Shown here: piece by piece, positions 1 through 9,531 of the stretch
How the letters are laid out: each line of letters starts with the position of its first letter
Position numbering within the stretch: the first letter of the stretch is position 1
Source of the DNA: Hyphomicrobiales bacterium
GTDB lineage: Bacteria; Pseudomonadota; Alphaproteobacteria; Rhizobiales; Rhizobiaceae
Assembly: GCA_900470195.1 (NCBI GenBank)
Contig: UEIJ01000001.1
Location: 248,001 to 312,000, forward strand
Direction of reading: 5' to 3'
DNA: 64,000 bases
Notes under the pieces: generated by a model
Databases searched by the model: none
The model's input: only the letters and a program-made list of their open reading frames with translations
What the model was told of the DNA's origin: nothing
Made by a program: the position numbers and the translations under genes

Positions 1-580
1 GGATAAGCTCCGCCGTCTTCATGCCAGCAGGCTTGAAAATGCGCTCCGCCAGAAGCTCGACCATGGTTCGGCCCGCATGGCTTTCGATAAGATCAGCCAG
101 AATGCGGAAATTGCCGTTGCAATAGGAATAATGCGTGCCGGGCGCGAAATGCGTGGTCTTCAGGCGGCGCAGCAGGCTTTGCGCCTGTTCGGGCAGAAAG
201 ACGCCTTCCGGATCGGCCCCGCACAGAACAGTGAGCGCCCAGTAATCGCGCAGACCCGACTGGTTGTTGCACAGATCGCGCGCACTCGGGCGCTTTTCCG
301 TGAACTTGTCGAGATAGGCGGCAAGCGCATCGTCGAGAACTTCCGGCTCGCCAACGCTGTCCAGCAACACGGCGCAGGTGAACTGCTTGCTGACCGAGCA
401 GATCGGCATGCGCGTTTCGGGCGTCATCGCCTTGCGCGCTGAAAGATCGGCAAAGCCCCACGCATGGCGTAGCACCACCTTGCCATCCTTCACCACGGCG
501 ACCGCACCGCCCGGCCCCTTATAGTGCTGCGGTACGGTGCGAACGAAGGCTTCTAGCGCGGGAAGATCGAATTTTGACAT
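1..580 (-). CDS. dap: D-aminopeptidase (serine peptidase S12 type), C-terminus beyond the left edge
   Basis: The protein removes N-terminal D-amino acids (D-Ala, D-Ser, D-Thr) from peptides and belongs to the penicillin-recognising serine hydrolases. The visible 193 residues closely follow my memory of the Ochrobactrum anthropi enzyme. The catalytic SxxK motif is Ser62-Val-Ser-Lys65 and the second motif is Tyr153-Cys-Asn155. The family is about 520 residues long, so roughly two thirds is missing: the beta-lactamase-fold remainder and the two C-terminal lipocalin-like domains. There is no signal peptide, so it is cytoplasmic. It lies 46 bases after the DUF72 gene on the same strand and is probably co-transcribed with it. 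Confidence 0.9.
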   Translation of the reverse strand, partial: MSKFDLPALEAFVRTVPQHYKGPGGAVAVVKDGKVVLRHAWGFADLSARKAMTPETRMPICSVSKQFTCAVLLDSVGEPEVLDDALAAYLDKFTEKRPSARDLCNNQSGLRDYWALTVLCGADPEGVFLPEQAQSLLRRLKTTHFAPGTHYSYCNGNFRILADLIESHAGRTMVELLAERIFKPAGMKTAELI

Positions 581-626
581 GATGGCTCAGGCGACTCAGA
601 TGAAAATCAACAGCCGCCACGAGGCA

Positions 627-1433
627 TCATTTTGTCCGTTCGATCAAGGCCATGGCCGCGTGCGGATTATGCGCCTTATAGCCGCTGATGACATAAAGAT
701 AGACATCGCGGGCGATATGGTCGGCAACGGGCGGCGTGACGGTCTTCAATCCTTCGGCAAGTTCTCCGACGGCAATCGCCCCGGCGCGCGCCGCCCACTG
801 GTCCAGCAGGTCTTCGCTATAGCCGAGCGGTTCGCTCTCCTTTGTCCCCATGATGCGGAAATAGGCGAAGGGCGCAGTCATGTCGGCAAATTGCGGAAAG
901 TCGCTGTCGCCCGCAATCACCACCGCCACGCCATATTCCCGCAGCAGCGCAATGAACTCCGGTGAGTTGAAACTGTCGTGGCGCACTTCCACCGCATGGC
1001 GCACGTCGCGCCCGTCGACACGCTTGGGCAGAAGCTTCAGGAACGCCTCGAAATCCACAGGGTCGAACTTCTTTGTTCCCATGAACTGCCAATTGACCAC
1101 GCCGAGCTTGTCTTTCAGCTCCATCATGCCGCCGGTCATGAACTTCTCGATGCTCTCGCCCGCTTCGGCCAGCACGCGGCGGTTGGTGGAAAACCGCGGC
1201 GCCTTCAGCGAAAACACGAAACCGTCCGGTGTTTCATCGCGCCATTTGGCGAAGGTCGCAGGCTTCTGCGGACCGTAATAGGTGCTGTTGATCTCGATGG
1301 ATGTGAGCTTGCTCGACGCATATTCGAGCTGGCGCTTCTTCGGAAGTTTTTCGGGATAGAAGCTCTCATCCCACGGTTCATAGGCCCAGCCGCCGATACC
1401 GATGCGAATTGTACCCGTATTTTCCTTGGCCAT
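627..1433 (-). CDS. DUF72 (YecE-like) TIM-barrel protein
   Basis: The 268-residue product begins MAKENTGTIRIGIGGWAYEP, with the GxGGWxY opening typical of the DUF72/YecE family. These are soluble barrel proteins of unknown biochemical role. I chose this start because GGAGG lies about eight bases upstream of the ATG; an in-frame ATG 48 bases earlier lacks such a site. The segments FVFSLKAPR and YFRIMGT are family-like. The gene is upstream of the D-aminopeptidase gene and probably in one transcript with it. Family assignment is firm; function is unknown. Confidence 0.85.
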   Translation of the reverse strand: MAKENTGTIRIGIGGWAYEPWDESFYPEKLPKKRQLEYASSKLTSIEINSTYYGPQKPATFAKWRDETPDGFVFSLKAPRFSTNRRVLAEAGESIEKFMTGGMMELKDKLGVVNWQFMGTKKFDPVDFEAFLKLLPKRVDGRDVRHAVEVRHDSFNSPEFIALLREYGVAVVIAGDSDFPQFADMTAPFAYFRIMGTKESEPLGYSEDLLDQWAARAGAIAVGELAEGLKTVTPPVADHIARDVYLYVISGYKAHNPHAAMALIERTK

Positions 1434-1590
1434 CGCCTTTCCTCCATACCGGTGCATCATGAGTTCATACTGTTTGGTCATGATGTTTAATCTGTATTCG
1501 CACCGCTGGCTATGTTCATATCAGCCACGGTTGGCTGGGAGGAAAAAGGGACGGCGAAAGAACCGTCCTAACCAAGCCAGTTTGGTGAGA

Positions 1591-1640
1591 GCTTGAATCA
1601 AAAGGCAGCAGACCGGCATGTCGACTTTTGGAACAGGCTC
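1591..1640. repeat. Deletion remnant of the ~141-bp GTGTCTGAATC element
   Basis: The segment starts GCTTGAATCAAAAGGC and ends GACTTTTGGAACAGGCTC. These match the two termini of the full elements at 17013-17153 and 24484-24625, but only about 50 bases remain, so the interior is missing. It lies in the leader region of the ThDP-enzyme gene. Seen directly by comparison within the window. Confidence 0.55.
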
Positions 1641-1662
1641 CAAGATTGAGGAAATGCATTAA

Positions 1663-3348
1663 ATGACGAGCAAACCCAATGCCCGTACCGGAGGCCAGAT
1701 TTTGGTGGATGCGCTGCGCATCCACGGGGCCGACCGCGTCTTCTGCGTACCCGGCGAGAGCTATCTCGCGGCACTTGACGCCTTTCACGATGCGAGCGAC
1801 GAGATTGACCTTATCGTCTGCCGTCAGGAAGGCGGCGCGGCCTATATGGCGGAAGCCTATGGCAAGCTGACCGGCAAGCCCGGCATCTGCTTCGTCACGC
1901 GCGGCCCGGGCGCGACAAACGCCTCCGTCGGCGTGCACACCGCTTTTCAGGACTCGACACCGATGCTGCTCTTCATCGGTCAGGTCGCCAGCGATCAGGT
2001 CGAGCGCGAGGCGTTTCAGGAAATCGATTATCGCCGCATGTTCGGCCAGATGGCCAAATGGGTCGTCCAGATCGACGATGCCGCCCGCATACCGGAACTC
2101 GTCAGCCAGGCCTTTCACCGCGCCGTCAACGGACGCCCCGGCCCAGTCGTGATCGCACTGCCGGAAGACATGCTGACCTCTCATGCCGCCGTCAGCGACG
2201 CACCGGCCTATAAGCAGGTCCAGATGCATCCGGGCACGGACCAGTTGCAGGACATGCAGGCGCTGCTTGCAAAGGCCGAACGGCCCCTCGTGATCGTCGG
2301 CGGTGGCGGCTGGAATGACGATGCCGTCAGCGACCTGCGCAAATTTGCCGAAAACATGCACCTGCCGGTCGCTGCTTCCTTCCGCTGTCAGGACATGTTC
2401 GACAACACCCACCCGCTTTATGCTGGCGAAATGGGCACCTCGATCAGCCCCAAGCTGGCGCAACGCGTGCGCGATGCCGACCTGTTGATCGTGATTGGCG
2501 CCCGCCTCGGCGAAATGACGACGCAGGGCTATGAACTCGTCTCCATTCCGGTGCCGCAGCAAAAGCTCGTCCATATCCATCCGGGCGCTGAAGAGCTGGG
2601 CCGCGTCTATCATGCAGACGTTCCGGTCAATGCTTCCATGCCCGCATTCTGTGCTGCAGCGGCCAAGCTTGCGCCGGTTGCCGATCCGCGCTGGAAGGCA
2701 TGGACCGACAGCGCCAATGCCGATTACCGCGACAATATCAAATCGCCGGTCATCCCCGGCGACGTGCAGATGGGCGAAGTGATGGAATGGCTGCGCGCGC
2801 ATCTGCCAGCCGACGCCATCATCACCAATGGCGCGGGCAATTATTCCGCCTGGCCGCATCGCTTCTACCAATACCGCACTTATCGCAGCCAGCTTGCGCC
2901 CACCAACGGCTCGATGGGTTATGGCGTACCGGCTGCGGTTGCCGCCAAGCTTACCGCGCCGGAACGCACCGTCATTGCCTTTGCGGGCGATGGCTGTTTC
3001 CTCATGAACGGACAGGAGCTGGCAACGGCGGCGCAATATGGGGCCAACGCCATTTTCATCGTCGTGAACAACGGCATGTACGGCACGATCCGCATGCATC
3101 AGGAGCGCACCTATCCAGGCCGCGTTTCGGGCACCGGCCTTGCCAATCCCGACTTCGCGGCTTTGGCGCGCGCCTATGGCCTGCATGGCGAATTGGTGGA
3201 AAAGACCGCTGATTTCGCACCAGCCTTCGAGGCTTGCGAAAAATCCGGCAAACCCGGCCTCATCGAAATCCGCATCGACCCCGAAGCGCTTTCACCGAAG
3301 ATGAGCCTCAGCCAGATGCGCGAACAGGGGCTCGCGAAGCAGAAGTAA
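1663..3348 (+). CDS. Thiamine-diphosphate-dependent enzyme, acetolactate-synthase-like
   Basis: A 561-residue ThDP enzyme with the three-domain IlvB/pyruvate-oxidase layout. The N-terminal Pyr domain has the catalytic glutamate (Glu56 in VCRQEGGAAY). The central domain runs roughly 190-350. The C-terminal PP domain has the ThDP/Mg motif Gly442-Asp-Gly444 followed by the NN pair in VVNNGMYG. It condenses or decarboxylates 2-oxo acids. No ilvN-like regulatory subunit gene is adjacent, so it is probably a catabolic or specialised paralogue rather than the biosynthetic acetolactate synthase. It stands alone and ends at a strong bidirectional terminator. The substrate cannot be read from sequence. 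Confidence 0.85.
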   Translation: MTSKPNARTGGQILVDALRIHGADRVFCVPGESYLAALDAFHDASDEIDLIVCRQEGGAAYMAEAYGKLTGKPGICFVTRGPGATNASVGVHTAFQDSTPMLLFIGQVASDQVEREAFQEIDYRRMFGQMAKWVVQIDDAARIPELVSQAFHRAVNGRPGPVVIALPEDMLTSHAAVSDAPAYKQVQMHPGTDQLQDMQALLAKAERPLVIVGGGGWNDDAVSDLRKFAENMHLPVAASFRCQDMFDNTHPLYAGEMGTSISPKLAQRVRDADLLIVIGARLGEMTTQGYELVSIPVPQQKLVHIHPGAEELGRVYHADVPVNASMPAFCAAAAKLAPVADPRWKAWTDSANADYRDNIKSPVIPGDVQMGEVMEWLRAHLPADAIITNGAGNYSAWPHRFYQYRTYRSQLAPTNGSMGYGVPAAVAAKLTAPERTVIAFAGDGCFLMNGQELATAAQYGANAIFIVVNNGMYGTIRMHQERTYPGRVSGTGLANPDFAALARAYGLHGELVEKTADFAPAFEACEKSGKPGLIEIRIDPEALSPKMSLSQMREQGLAKQK

Positions 3349-3356
3349 AAACAACA

Positions 3357-3380
3357 GAGCCCCGGTTTACCGGGGCTCTT
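3357..3380. terminator. Bidirectional terminator between ThDP-enzyme and binding-protein genes
   Basis: A perfect 9-bp stem GAGCCCCGG/CCGGGGCTC with a TTTA loop, followed by TTT on the plus strand and a T-rich stretch on the minus strand. It lies between two convergent genes and can serve both. Confidence 0.85.
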
Positions 3381-3401
3381 TCGTAGAAATTTTGGAGGCG
3401 C

Positions 3402-4421
3402 TTACTTCACCGGCGGCGCGTACATCAGTCCGCCCTTGTTCCACAGTGCATTGAGGCCCCGGTCGATCTTGAGCAAGCTGCCCTTGCCGATCGTGCGTTC
3501 AAACATTTCACCGTAATTGCCGATGGTGGAGACGACATTATAGGCCCATTTCGGCTCAAGGCCGAGCTGCTGGCCGCTATCGCCTTCCGACCCGAGGAAA
3601 CGGCGCACGTCCGGCTTCTTGGAATTGAGGTCAGCTTCCGCCGAGGACTGCGTAACGCCCAGTTCCTCCGCTTCAAGCAGCGCGAACAGGGTCCAGCGGA
3701 CGATGTTGAACCATTTGTCGTCGCCCTGGCGCACGGCGGGACCAAGCGGCTCCTTGGAAATCACTTCCGGCAGAACTGTGAAGGCGTCAGGCTCGGCAAG
3801 CTTGAGACGCTGCGCATAGAGCGCGGAAGCGTCGGTCGTGTAAACATCGCAGCGGCCGGTTTCAAACGCCTTCAGAATGCCGTCGGCGGAATCGATCACC
3901 ACCGGCTCATATTTGATATTGTTGGCGCTGAAATAATCGGCCGCGTTCTGTTCGGTGGTCGTGCCCTGTTCGGTGCAGACCGATGCGCCGTCGAGCTTGA
4001 GCGCGCTATCGACACCCAGATCCTTGCGGATCAGGAAGCCCTGCCCATCATAATAAGCCGTGCCGACGAAATGAATGCCCATGCCCGCATCGCGCGAGAG
4101 CGTCCAGGTGGTCTGGCGCGAAAGCAGGTCGACCGTGCCGGATTGCAACGCTGTGAAGCGCTCCTTGGTCGAAAGCGGAATGAAGCTCACCTTGTCGGGA
4201 TCGCCGAAGACCGCCGCCGATACCGCACGGCAGAAATCGATGTCGAAACCGGTCCATTTGCCCTGATCGTCTGGCGACGAAAAGCCCGCAACGCCCTGAC
4301 TGACGCCGCAATTGATCTTGCCGCGTTCCTTCACGGTCGAAAGCGTATCCGCCTGCGCTCCGCCCTGCGCTGACAGGGCAAATCCCGCCGCCAGCAACGA
4401 ACTCAAAACCATCTTTTTCAT
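3402..4421 (-). CDS. Periplasmic amino-acid-binding protein, AapJ/general L-amino-acid type
   Basis: A 339-residue solute-binding protein of family 3. The start is MKKMVLSSLLAAGFALSAQG with GGAGGAGG five bases upstream; the signal peptide probably ends after AQA. The mature part begins DTLSTVKERGKINCGVSQG and contains GFDIDFCRAVSAAVFG, as in AapJ of rhizobia, whose length (~340) it matches. No permease or ATPase gene is adjacent, so it must share a transporter encoded elsewhere or act as an orphan binder. It lies 87 bases after the fusion aminotransferase gene on the same strand, which suggests a shared transcript and a role in feeding amino compounds to that enzyme (inference). Confidence 0.85.
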   Translation of the reverse strand: MKKMVLSSLLAAGFALSAQGGAQADTLSTVKERGKINCGVSQGVAGFSSPDDQGKWTGFDIDFCRAVSAAVFGDPDKVSFIPLSTKERFTALQSGTVDLLSRQTTWTLSRDAGMGIHFVGTAYYDGQGFLIRKDLGVDSALKLDGASVCTEQGTTTEQNAADYFSANNIKYEPVVIDSADGILKAFETGRCDVYTTDASALYAQRLKLAEPDAFTVLPEVISKEPLGPAVRQGDDKWFNIVRWTLFALLEAEELGVTQSSAEADLNSKKPDVRRFLGSEGDSGQQLGLEPKWAYNVVSTIGNYGEMFERTIGKGSLLKIDRGLNALWNKGGLMYAPPVK

Positions 4422-4508
4422 TGTTCCTCCTCCCAGAGTTTCGGCAAAAGCCGATCCATTGCCCGGCAGCATGCCGCCAGGCTTGTTGTTATTTCGATCA
4501 AACACGAA

Positions 4509-7500
4509 CTACTTCAGCGCAGCCGCGAAGCTATCCTCCAGCACGCTCAGGAGATGATCCGCATTGGCGCGGCTGAAGATCATCGGCGGACGCATTTTCA
4601 GCACATTGTCGAACGGACCTTCGGTTCCCATCAGGATGCCGCGTTCGCGCGCACCATCATTGATCTTCTTGGCCAGTGCGGTTGCCGGTTCCTTGGTCCT
4701 GCGGTCCATGACCAGTTCGATACCGAGGAACAGTCCCTGCCCGCGCACATCACCGATGATATCGAAGCGCTCCTGCATCGAACGGAACCCGTCGATGAGA
4801 TAATTGCCGATATCGAGCGCGTTGCGGCGCAGGCCGTCGCGTTCGATCACATCCAGTACCGCCAGACCCGCCGCGCAGGAAACCGGATTGCCGCCAAACG
4901 TGTTGAAATATTCCATGCCATTGTTGAAGCTGTCGGCCACTTCGCGGGTGGTTACGACCGCCGACATCGGATGGCCGTTGCCGATTGGCTTGCCCATGGT
5001 GACGATATCCGGCACCACATCCTGCATTTCAAACGCCCACCAATGGCTGCCGACACGGCCGAAGCCGACCTGCACTTCGTCGGCGATGCAGACGCCGCCA
5101 GCCGCCCGCACCATCGCATAGACTTCGCGCAGATAGCCTTCCGGCAGGAAGACCTGACCGGCCACGCTCGGGATCGACTCCGCAATGAAATAAGCCGGGC
5201 CGCGTCCAAGTTTCTTGATGGCCTCGATCTGTTCGGCAATGCTTTCGGCGAAACGCTTGCCATGTTCTGCCAGCGGCCAGTCTTCCGGTGCGCGATAGCT
5301 GTCCGGAATGGTGGCCTCAAACACATGGTCCGGACGGCCCTTGCCGCCCTTGCGCTTGTACTTATAGGGGCTGAGATCGATCAGCTCCTGCGTTGTGCCG
5401 TGATAGGCCCAGTCGAGCACCAGCGCATCGCGCTGGCCCGAATGCGCGCGCGCCATGCGCAGCGCCAGACTGTTCGCTTCGCTGCCCGAACAGGCAAACG
5501 ACGCCACGGTCAGGCCTTCCGGCAAGGTCGCCGTCAGGCGCTCGGCATAGGAAACGATATTGTCATGCAGATAACGCGTATTGGTGTTGAGGATCGCCGC
5601 CTGCTTCGCAATCGCTTCCACCACTTCCGGATGCGCATGGCCGAGATGGCAGACATTGTTGAAGCAATCGAGATAGGCACGGCCCCGATTGTCGATCAGC
5701 CATGCGCCCTCGCCGCGCACGAACTTGATCGGCTCGGAATAGGAGATGGAGAGGTTGGGCAGCAGGATATCCTTGCGCGCGCTGACGATTTCCGCGCGCG
5801 TGCGCCCGCTCTGGTGGAAGGCTTCCGCCGGAATATCGGCAAGGGCTGCGGCATCCGGGAAGAGATCAGCCCAGACGTCGAGATAGGCGTTCTCGCCGAC
5901 ACCGAGAATTTCCGCTGCCGTCAGGCCGGTATCGGTCGAAATCTGGAAATGGAGATGCGGCGTCCAGCCGCCATTCTCATGCATGTCCCCCATATAGCCG
6001 ACCAGTTCGCCAGCGGCGAGCTTCTGGCCGGGTTTCAGGCGTGACATCGCCTCATGCGCCATATGGCCCCAGAGCGTGATGAAGGGCGGGCAGTCTTCCG
6101 GTCGGTGTTCCAGCGCGATCAGACCACCATAACCGAGAGGCGCGGTCTCAATCTCGACGCTTTTCACAATGGCTGCAAGCGGCGTGTAGACGGGCGTGCC
6201 TGCCGGCATGAACAGGTCGAGACCCAGATGGTGGACACGCCGCTCGCCTTCGACAAAGCGCGAACGGAACGCTTCATCGGTATAGACGGTGCGCCTTTCG
6301 CCCCATGGGCCGATGCCGAGTTCGATACGATTGCGGGCGCAGAATTCGTCCCACCAGGCCGTTGCTTCCTTCGGGCGCTGTTCGGCGGAATCAACCGTCA
6401 TCACATGGGCCGGGTCGCCATAAGGCACCAGCGCCTTGGTCAGCGTTGCCGGATGCGGACGCACCACGGGCGCGAAATCCTTGCGGTTCGCGGCGATCCA
6501 GCGGCGTACCGCACCAGCTCCGTCGACTGCATCGAAACCGCAGGCCTTGCGCAGGATCGCGGTGGCAAAGCGCGGGTTCATGGCATCAAGCTTGTGCAGA
6601 AGCCGCCATGCAGGTGCTTCGCTGATCGCCAGATAGGGATTGTCCTCGGTCTTTTCGCGGCGCGAGGCCGACAGCGTCACGCTTGTCACCAGACGCATCG
6701 CAATCAGATCGAACAGGAGGTCGATCTCTTGCGGCAGAAGCGGATATTTCGCATGGAAACCGGCGGCAAGGGCAGCGGCTGCACCGATCGGGTCGTCCAT
6801 ATCCAGAATGGAATAGGCGCAGGCAATCGCCACTTCGGCGATCAGCACCGTATGGACGGAATCGCCAAAATCGATCAGTCCGGCAATGCATTCATTGTCC
6901 TCACTGTCGACCAGCACATTCCAGTCATTGGCATCATTGTGGATCACCTGCGCGCGCAGCAATGGCAGTTTCGGCGCCACATCGCGCTCGAAACGGGCAA
7001 GGAAGCGCTCGAGGACAGCGCGGTCTTCCGCCTTGCCGATAAAATGCAGCCGGTCGCGCGCCCGGCCTGCATGACGCAGGTCCCAGTCGAAATCGCGAAG
7101 CGCACCCGGATGGATGAAGCCCTGCAAGGCGCGATCAAGCTCGCCGAGCACTGCGCCAAGATTGTGCATGAGCGTTCTGGTGCGCGGGACTTCCGCAAGC
7201 GGCGTGCCGGGAAGCCAGCTTGCCACCCGCAACGCATGCGGCTCGCCGCCATCCTTTTCGGCAGAAGCCAGCACCTCCCCCGTCAGGCTTGATTTCAGGC
7301 GCGGCACGGCGAGCGCCGGATCGGCCATGGCCAGATGCTGCAGCAGCGCCGTCTGGAATTCGCTTTCCACACGCGGTTCGCTGGCATTGACGATCTTCAA
7401 TATCCAGTCCGCTGACCCGTTGCCCGTTTTCAGACGGAAATTGCGGTCGCGCTCGCTGTCGAGCGGCGAAGCGCTCGCCGTCACGCCGAAATGAAGCTGG

Positions 7501-7559
7501 GCCAGCACTTCCGCCTCTTGCGGCGAGAAATCGGGAGCGGGATGCGAAATATCGGTCAT
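4509..7559 (-). CDS. Tri-domain fusion: APH-type kinase, M23 peptidase-like domain, class-III aminotransferase/phospho-lyase
   Basis: A 1016-residue cytoplasmic protein with three complete domains. Residues ~20-330 are an aminoglycoside-phosphotransferase-like kinase with His207-Asn-Asp209 and Asp230-Phe-Gly-Asp233. Residues ~415-560 are an M23/LytM fold with HxxxD (His444, Asp448) and HLH (535-537), so the zinc ligands are kept. Residues ~590-1016 are a class-III PLP aminotransferase with DEVQ (Asp827) and the Schiff-base lysine in [10 protein letters not shown] (Lys857). The start MTDISHP was chosen because homology begins there; no clear ribosome site precedes it. Related human proteins are a hydroxylysine kinase and phospho-lyases (AGXT2L type). 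By analogy it may phosphorylate an amino alcohol and then eliminate phosphate. A divergent Lrp/AsnC gene lies 150 bases away. Confidence 0.85.
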   Translation of the reverse strand: MTDISHPAPDFSPQEAEVLAQLHFGVTASASPLDSERDRNFRLKTGNGSADWILKIVNASEPRVESEFQTALLQHLAMADPALAVPRLKSSLTGEVLASAEKDGGEPHALRVASWLPGTPLAEVPRTRTLMHNLGAVLGELDRALQGFIHPGALRDFDWDLRHAGRARDRLHFIGKAEDRAVLERFLARFERDVAPKLPLLRAQVIHNDANDWNVLVDSEDNECIAGLIDFGDSVHTVLIAEVAIACAYSILDMDDPIGAAAALAAGFHAKYPLLPQEIDLLFDLIAMRLVTSVTLSASRREKTEDNPYLAISEAPAWRLLHKLDAMNPRFATAILRKACGFDAVDGAGAVRRWIAANRKDFAPVVRPHPATLTKALVPYGDPAHVMTVDSAEQRPKEATAWWDEFCARNRIELGIGPWGERRTVYTDEAFRSRFVEGERRVHHLGLDLFMPAGTPVYTPLAAIVKSVEIETAPLGYGGLIALEHRPEDCPPFITLWGHMAHEAMSRLKPGQKLAAGELVGYMGDMHENGGWTPHLHFQISTDTGLTAAEILGVGENAYLDVWADLFPDAAALADIPAEAFHQSGRTRAEIVSARKDILLPNLSISYSEPIKFVRGEGAWLIDNRGRAYLDCFNNVCHLGHAHPEVVEAIAKQAAILNTNTRYLHDNIVSYAERLTATLPEGLTVASFACSGSEANSLALRMARAHSGQRDALVLDWAYHGTTQELIDLSPYKYKRKGGKGRPDHVFEATIPDSYRAPEDWPLAEHGKRFAESIAEQIEAIKKLGRGPAYFIAESIPSVAGQVFLPEGYLREVYAMVRAAGGVCIADEVQVGFGRVGSHWWAFEMQDVVPDIVTMGKPIGNGHPMSAVVTTREVADSFNNGMEYFNTFGGNPVSCAAGLAVLDVIERDGLRRNALDIGNYLIDGFRSMQERFDIIGDVRGQGLFLGIELVMDRRTKEPATALAKKINDGARERGILMGTEGPFDNVLKMRPPMIFSRANADHLLSVLEDSFAAALK

Positions 7560-7709
7560 GGGAGGCGCTTCACGGGTTGAATGTGAATGGGAAGGCGACA
7601 GGAGCAACTTGGCATGTCCGCAATTTTCAGGCATCAGACAAGGCGTCGGTCAGACCGGCACTTTGCCGGAATGGACCGGCACATTTACGGCGGGGCGGAG
7701 GAACGGCAC

Positions 7710-8150
7710 ATGCGGGAACTGGATGCGAAGGACCGTGAGATACTCGCCATTCTCTCCAAGGAAGCGCGCATACCGCTGAAGACGCTGGCGGGCCGTATCG
7801 GGCTTTCGCGCAGCGCAACCGGCGAGCGCGTCGCCAATCTCGAAAAAAGTGGCGTCATTCGCGGCTATCGTGCAGATATCGGCCAGATCGACAGCAACAT
7901 CATCCGCGCAATGATCCTCGTCAGCCTCAAGCGCACACCGGCGCTCGGTCTCCTTGACGAACTGGCGCGCCATGCGGAAGTGCGCAGGGTCTCCTCGGTG
8001 AGCGGCCAGCTGGATTTGATCGTGGAGGTTGAAGTTCCTTCCATCGACCGTCTCAACCGGCTTCGCGATCTCATGGCCACTCACGAAACGGTAGAGGATC
8101 TCACTACGGCAATCGTCCTTCGCCGTGATATCGAGCGTGAAACCGGCTGA
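7710..8150 (+). CDS. Lrp/AsnC-family transcriptional regulator
   Basis: A 146-residue protein starting MRELDAKDREILAILSKEA with GGAGG nine bases before the ATG. The N-terminal winged helix-turn-helix (KTLAGRIGLSRSATGERVANLEKSGVIRGY) is followed by an RAM-type effector-binding domain. It is divergent from the kinase-peptidase-aminotransferase fusion. Lrp/AsnC members commonly sense an amino acid and control the adjacent gene, so it probably regulates the fusion gene and the binding protein beyond it (inference). Confidence 0.9.
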   Translation: MRELDAKDREILAILSKEARIPLKTLAGRIGLSRSATGERVANLEKSGVIRGYRADIGQIDSNIIRAMILVSLKRTPALGLLDELARHAEVRRVSSVSGQLDLIVEVEVPSIDRLNRLRDLMATHETVEDLTTAIVLRRDIERETG

Positions 8151-8247
8151 ATCGCCCCTCTACAACTTTAGTATGGATAGTTGCAATTTAAGGTAGACAT
8201 TCCACCGCAAGTCGAACATAACGCCTCCGGGTTGAAAGGGAGGGGTC

Positions 8248-8337
8248 ATGAAAACACTTAATCTGTTCATAATCGGATTCGGTTTCACCGCACTGGTCAT
8301 CACATGCATTGTCGCTATCGGCGGCGGCACGATCTGA
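8248..8337 (+). CDS. Small membrane peptide, 29 residues
   Basis: This short reading frame encodes MKTLNLFIIGFGFTALVITC and nine further residues ending GGGTI. It forms one hydrophobic helix after a lysine, as in small single-span membrane proteins. A strong ribosome site, GGGAGGGG, ends about five bases before the ATG. It sits about 100 bases after the Lrp-type regulator and runs towards the LysR gene. I do not recognise a family. The good ribosome site and the clean hydrophobic stretch are the evidence that it is real. Confidence 0.5.
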   Translation: MKTLNLFIIGFGFTALVITCIVAIGGGTI

Positions 8338-8354
8338 ACGACAATTTCACTGTA

Positions 8355-9269
8355 TCATGCCCGCAGCAGGGGTTCCCCAAGGAAGATTGCTGAAGACTCG
8401 CGCACAGCGCGGATCATGAAATCGCTCAGCACACGGATTCGCGGAGCGGCGACCACATCGATGTGACAGCTCATCCAGTACTCGCGCACCAGATGCATTT
8501 CGCGCGGCAGCACCGGCACCAGTTCCGGATGGCGGCTGGCGATGAAATAGGGCAGCACGCAAAGGCCATATCCGATCTGGGTGGCGATCAGCTGCGCGTG
8601 GATGCTTGAGCTTTGATAGGTACAGCGCTGCCCCGGCAGGATTTCCCGCATGTAATCGAGGCCCGGCGTAAAGACCATGTCGTCGATATAGCCGATGAAC
8701 GGGTGCCGGGCCATGTCCTCGCGTGTCCTGATCGGCGGATGCCGCTCCAGATAATCGCGATGGCCGTAGATGAACAAGCGATACGGCGTCAGTTTCTCGC
8801 TGTGATAGGGGCCGGTGCGCGGCATATGCAGCGTGATCGACAGTTCCGCCTCGCGGCGCGACAACGACATGATCTGCTGAATCGTCACCACTTCCACGAA
8901 CAGGCTTGGATAGGATTGCGCCAGCACCGGCAGGCGGTCGGCGAGAAAGAAATTGCCGAAACCTTCCAGCGTCGAAAGCCGCACGACGCCCGACAGCGCG
9001 GCCAGATTGCCGGTGGCCTCGGTCTGGAATTTCATTGCTTCGCGCTCCATCGCTTCCGCCGCTTCCACCAGCCTCTCGCCGATGGGTGTCAGCAGATAAC
9101 CGCGCGGATTGCGCTCGAACAGTTTGGTCGAAAGCGACTGTTCCAGCCGGTCGATGCGGCGCAGCACCGTTACATGGCTGGTGCGCAATTGCCGCGCCGC
9201 CGTGGAGAGCTGCCCGGTGCGTGCAACCGCCAGAAAATATTGCAGATCGTCCCATGTAAACTGCCGCAC
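8355..9269 (-). CDS. LysR-family transcriptional regulator
   Basis: A 304-residue regulator. I chose the GTG start (VRQFTWDDLQYFLAVARTGQ) because GGGAGG lies four bases upstream and the helix-turn-helix follows at once (LSTAARQLRTSHVTVLRRIDRLEQ). The rest is the effector-binding domain with FIGYIDDMVFTPG and VLPYFIASRHPELVPVLP. It is divergent from the five-gene ABC transporter set. A perfect 10-bp palindrome at 9316-9342 lies between them, so it probably controls that transporter (inference). An upstream in-frame extension exists but lacks family similarity. Confidence 0.88.
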   Translation of the reverse strand: MRQFTWDDLQYFLAVARTGQLSTAARQLRTSHVTVLRRIDRLEQSLSTKLFERNPRGYLLTPIGERLVEAAEAMEREAMKFQTEATGNLAALSGVVRLSTLEGFGNFFLADRLPVLAQSYPSLFVEVVTIQQIMSLSRREAELSITLHMPRTGPYHSEKLTPYRLFIYGHRDYLERHPPIRTREDMARHPFIGYIDDMVFTPGLDYMREILPGQRCTYQSSSIHAQLIATQIGYGLCVLPYFIASRHPELVPVLPREMHLVREYWMSCHIDVVAAPRIRVLSDFMIRAVRESSAIFLGEPLLRA

Positions 9270-9315
9270 GGCGCCTCCCAGACAGCAGAGATGACCCGCG
9301 CCACCGCCTCTGTAC

Positions 9316-9342
9316 ATTTTTGAACAGACAATGTTCAAAAAT
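9316..9342. promoter_or_regulatory. Perfect palindrome between LysR gene and ABC transporter operon
   Basis: ATTTTTGAAC and GTTCAAAAAT are perfect inverted repeats separated by seven bases. The site lies 47 bases upstream of the LysR start and 190 bases upstream of the binding-protein start. Position and symmetry fit a LysR-type operator with a T-N11-A core; binding is inferred. Confidence 0.6.
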
Positions 9343-9531
9343 TGTTGTTCTTGTACGCATTTGTCAATGCTACCGTTCAATTCAAAGCCCGGGTGGAGGA
9401 ACAAACCGGGCGCGGGCAGAGGGCGAACGGCGAAGAGGAAAAGCTGTTTCCCGATTTCGAAAGACTGCTTGAAGGAGGATGCCGTGCGGTTTTTCCGCAA
9501 TGGCTCAAGGTGTTATTGGGAGGAGCACTTC

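Noticed and set aside
1516-3186. A 556-codon open frame on the minus strand opposite the ThDP enzyme
   Set aside because: It is the mirror of a GC-rich gene: no ribosome site, His/Arg/Ala-rich translation and no family pattern, while the plus strand encodes a complete enzyme.
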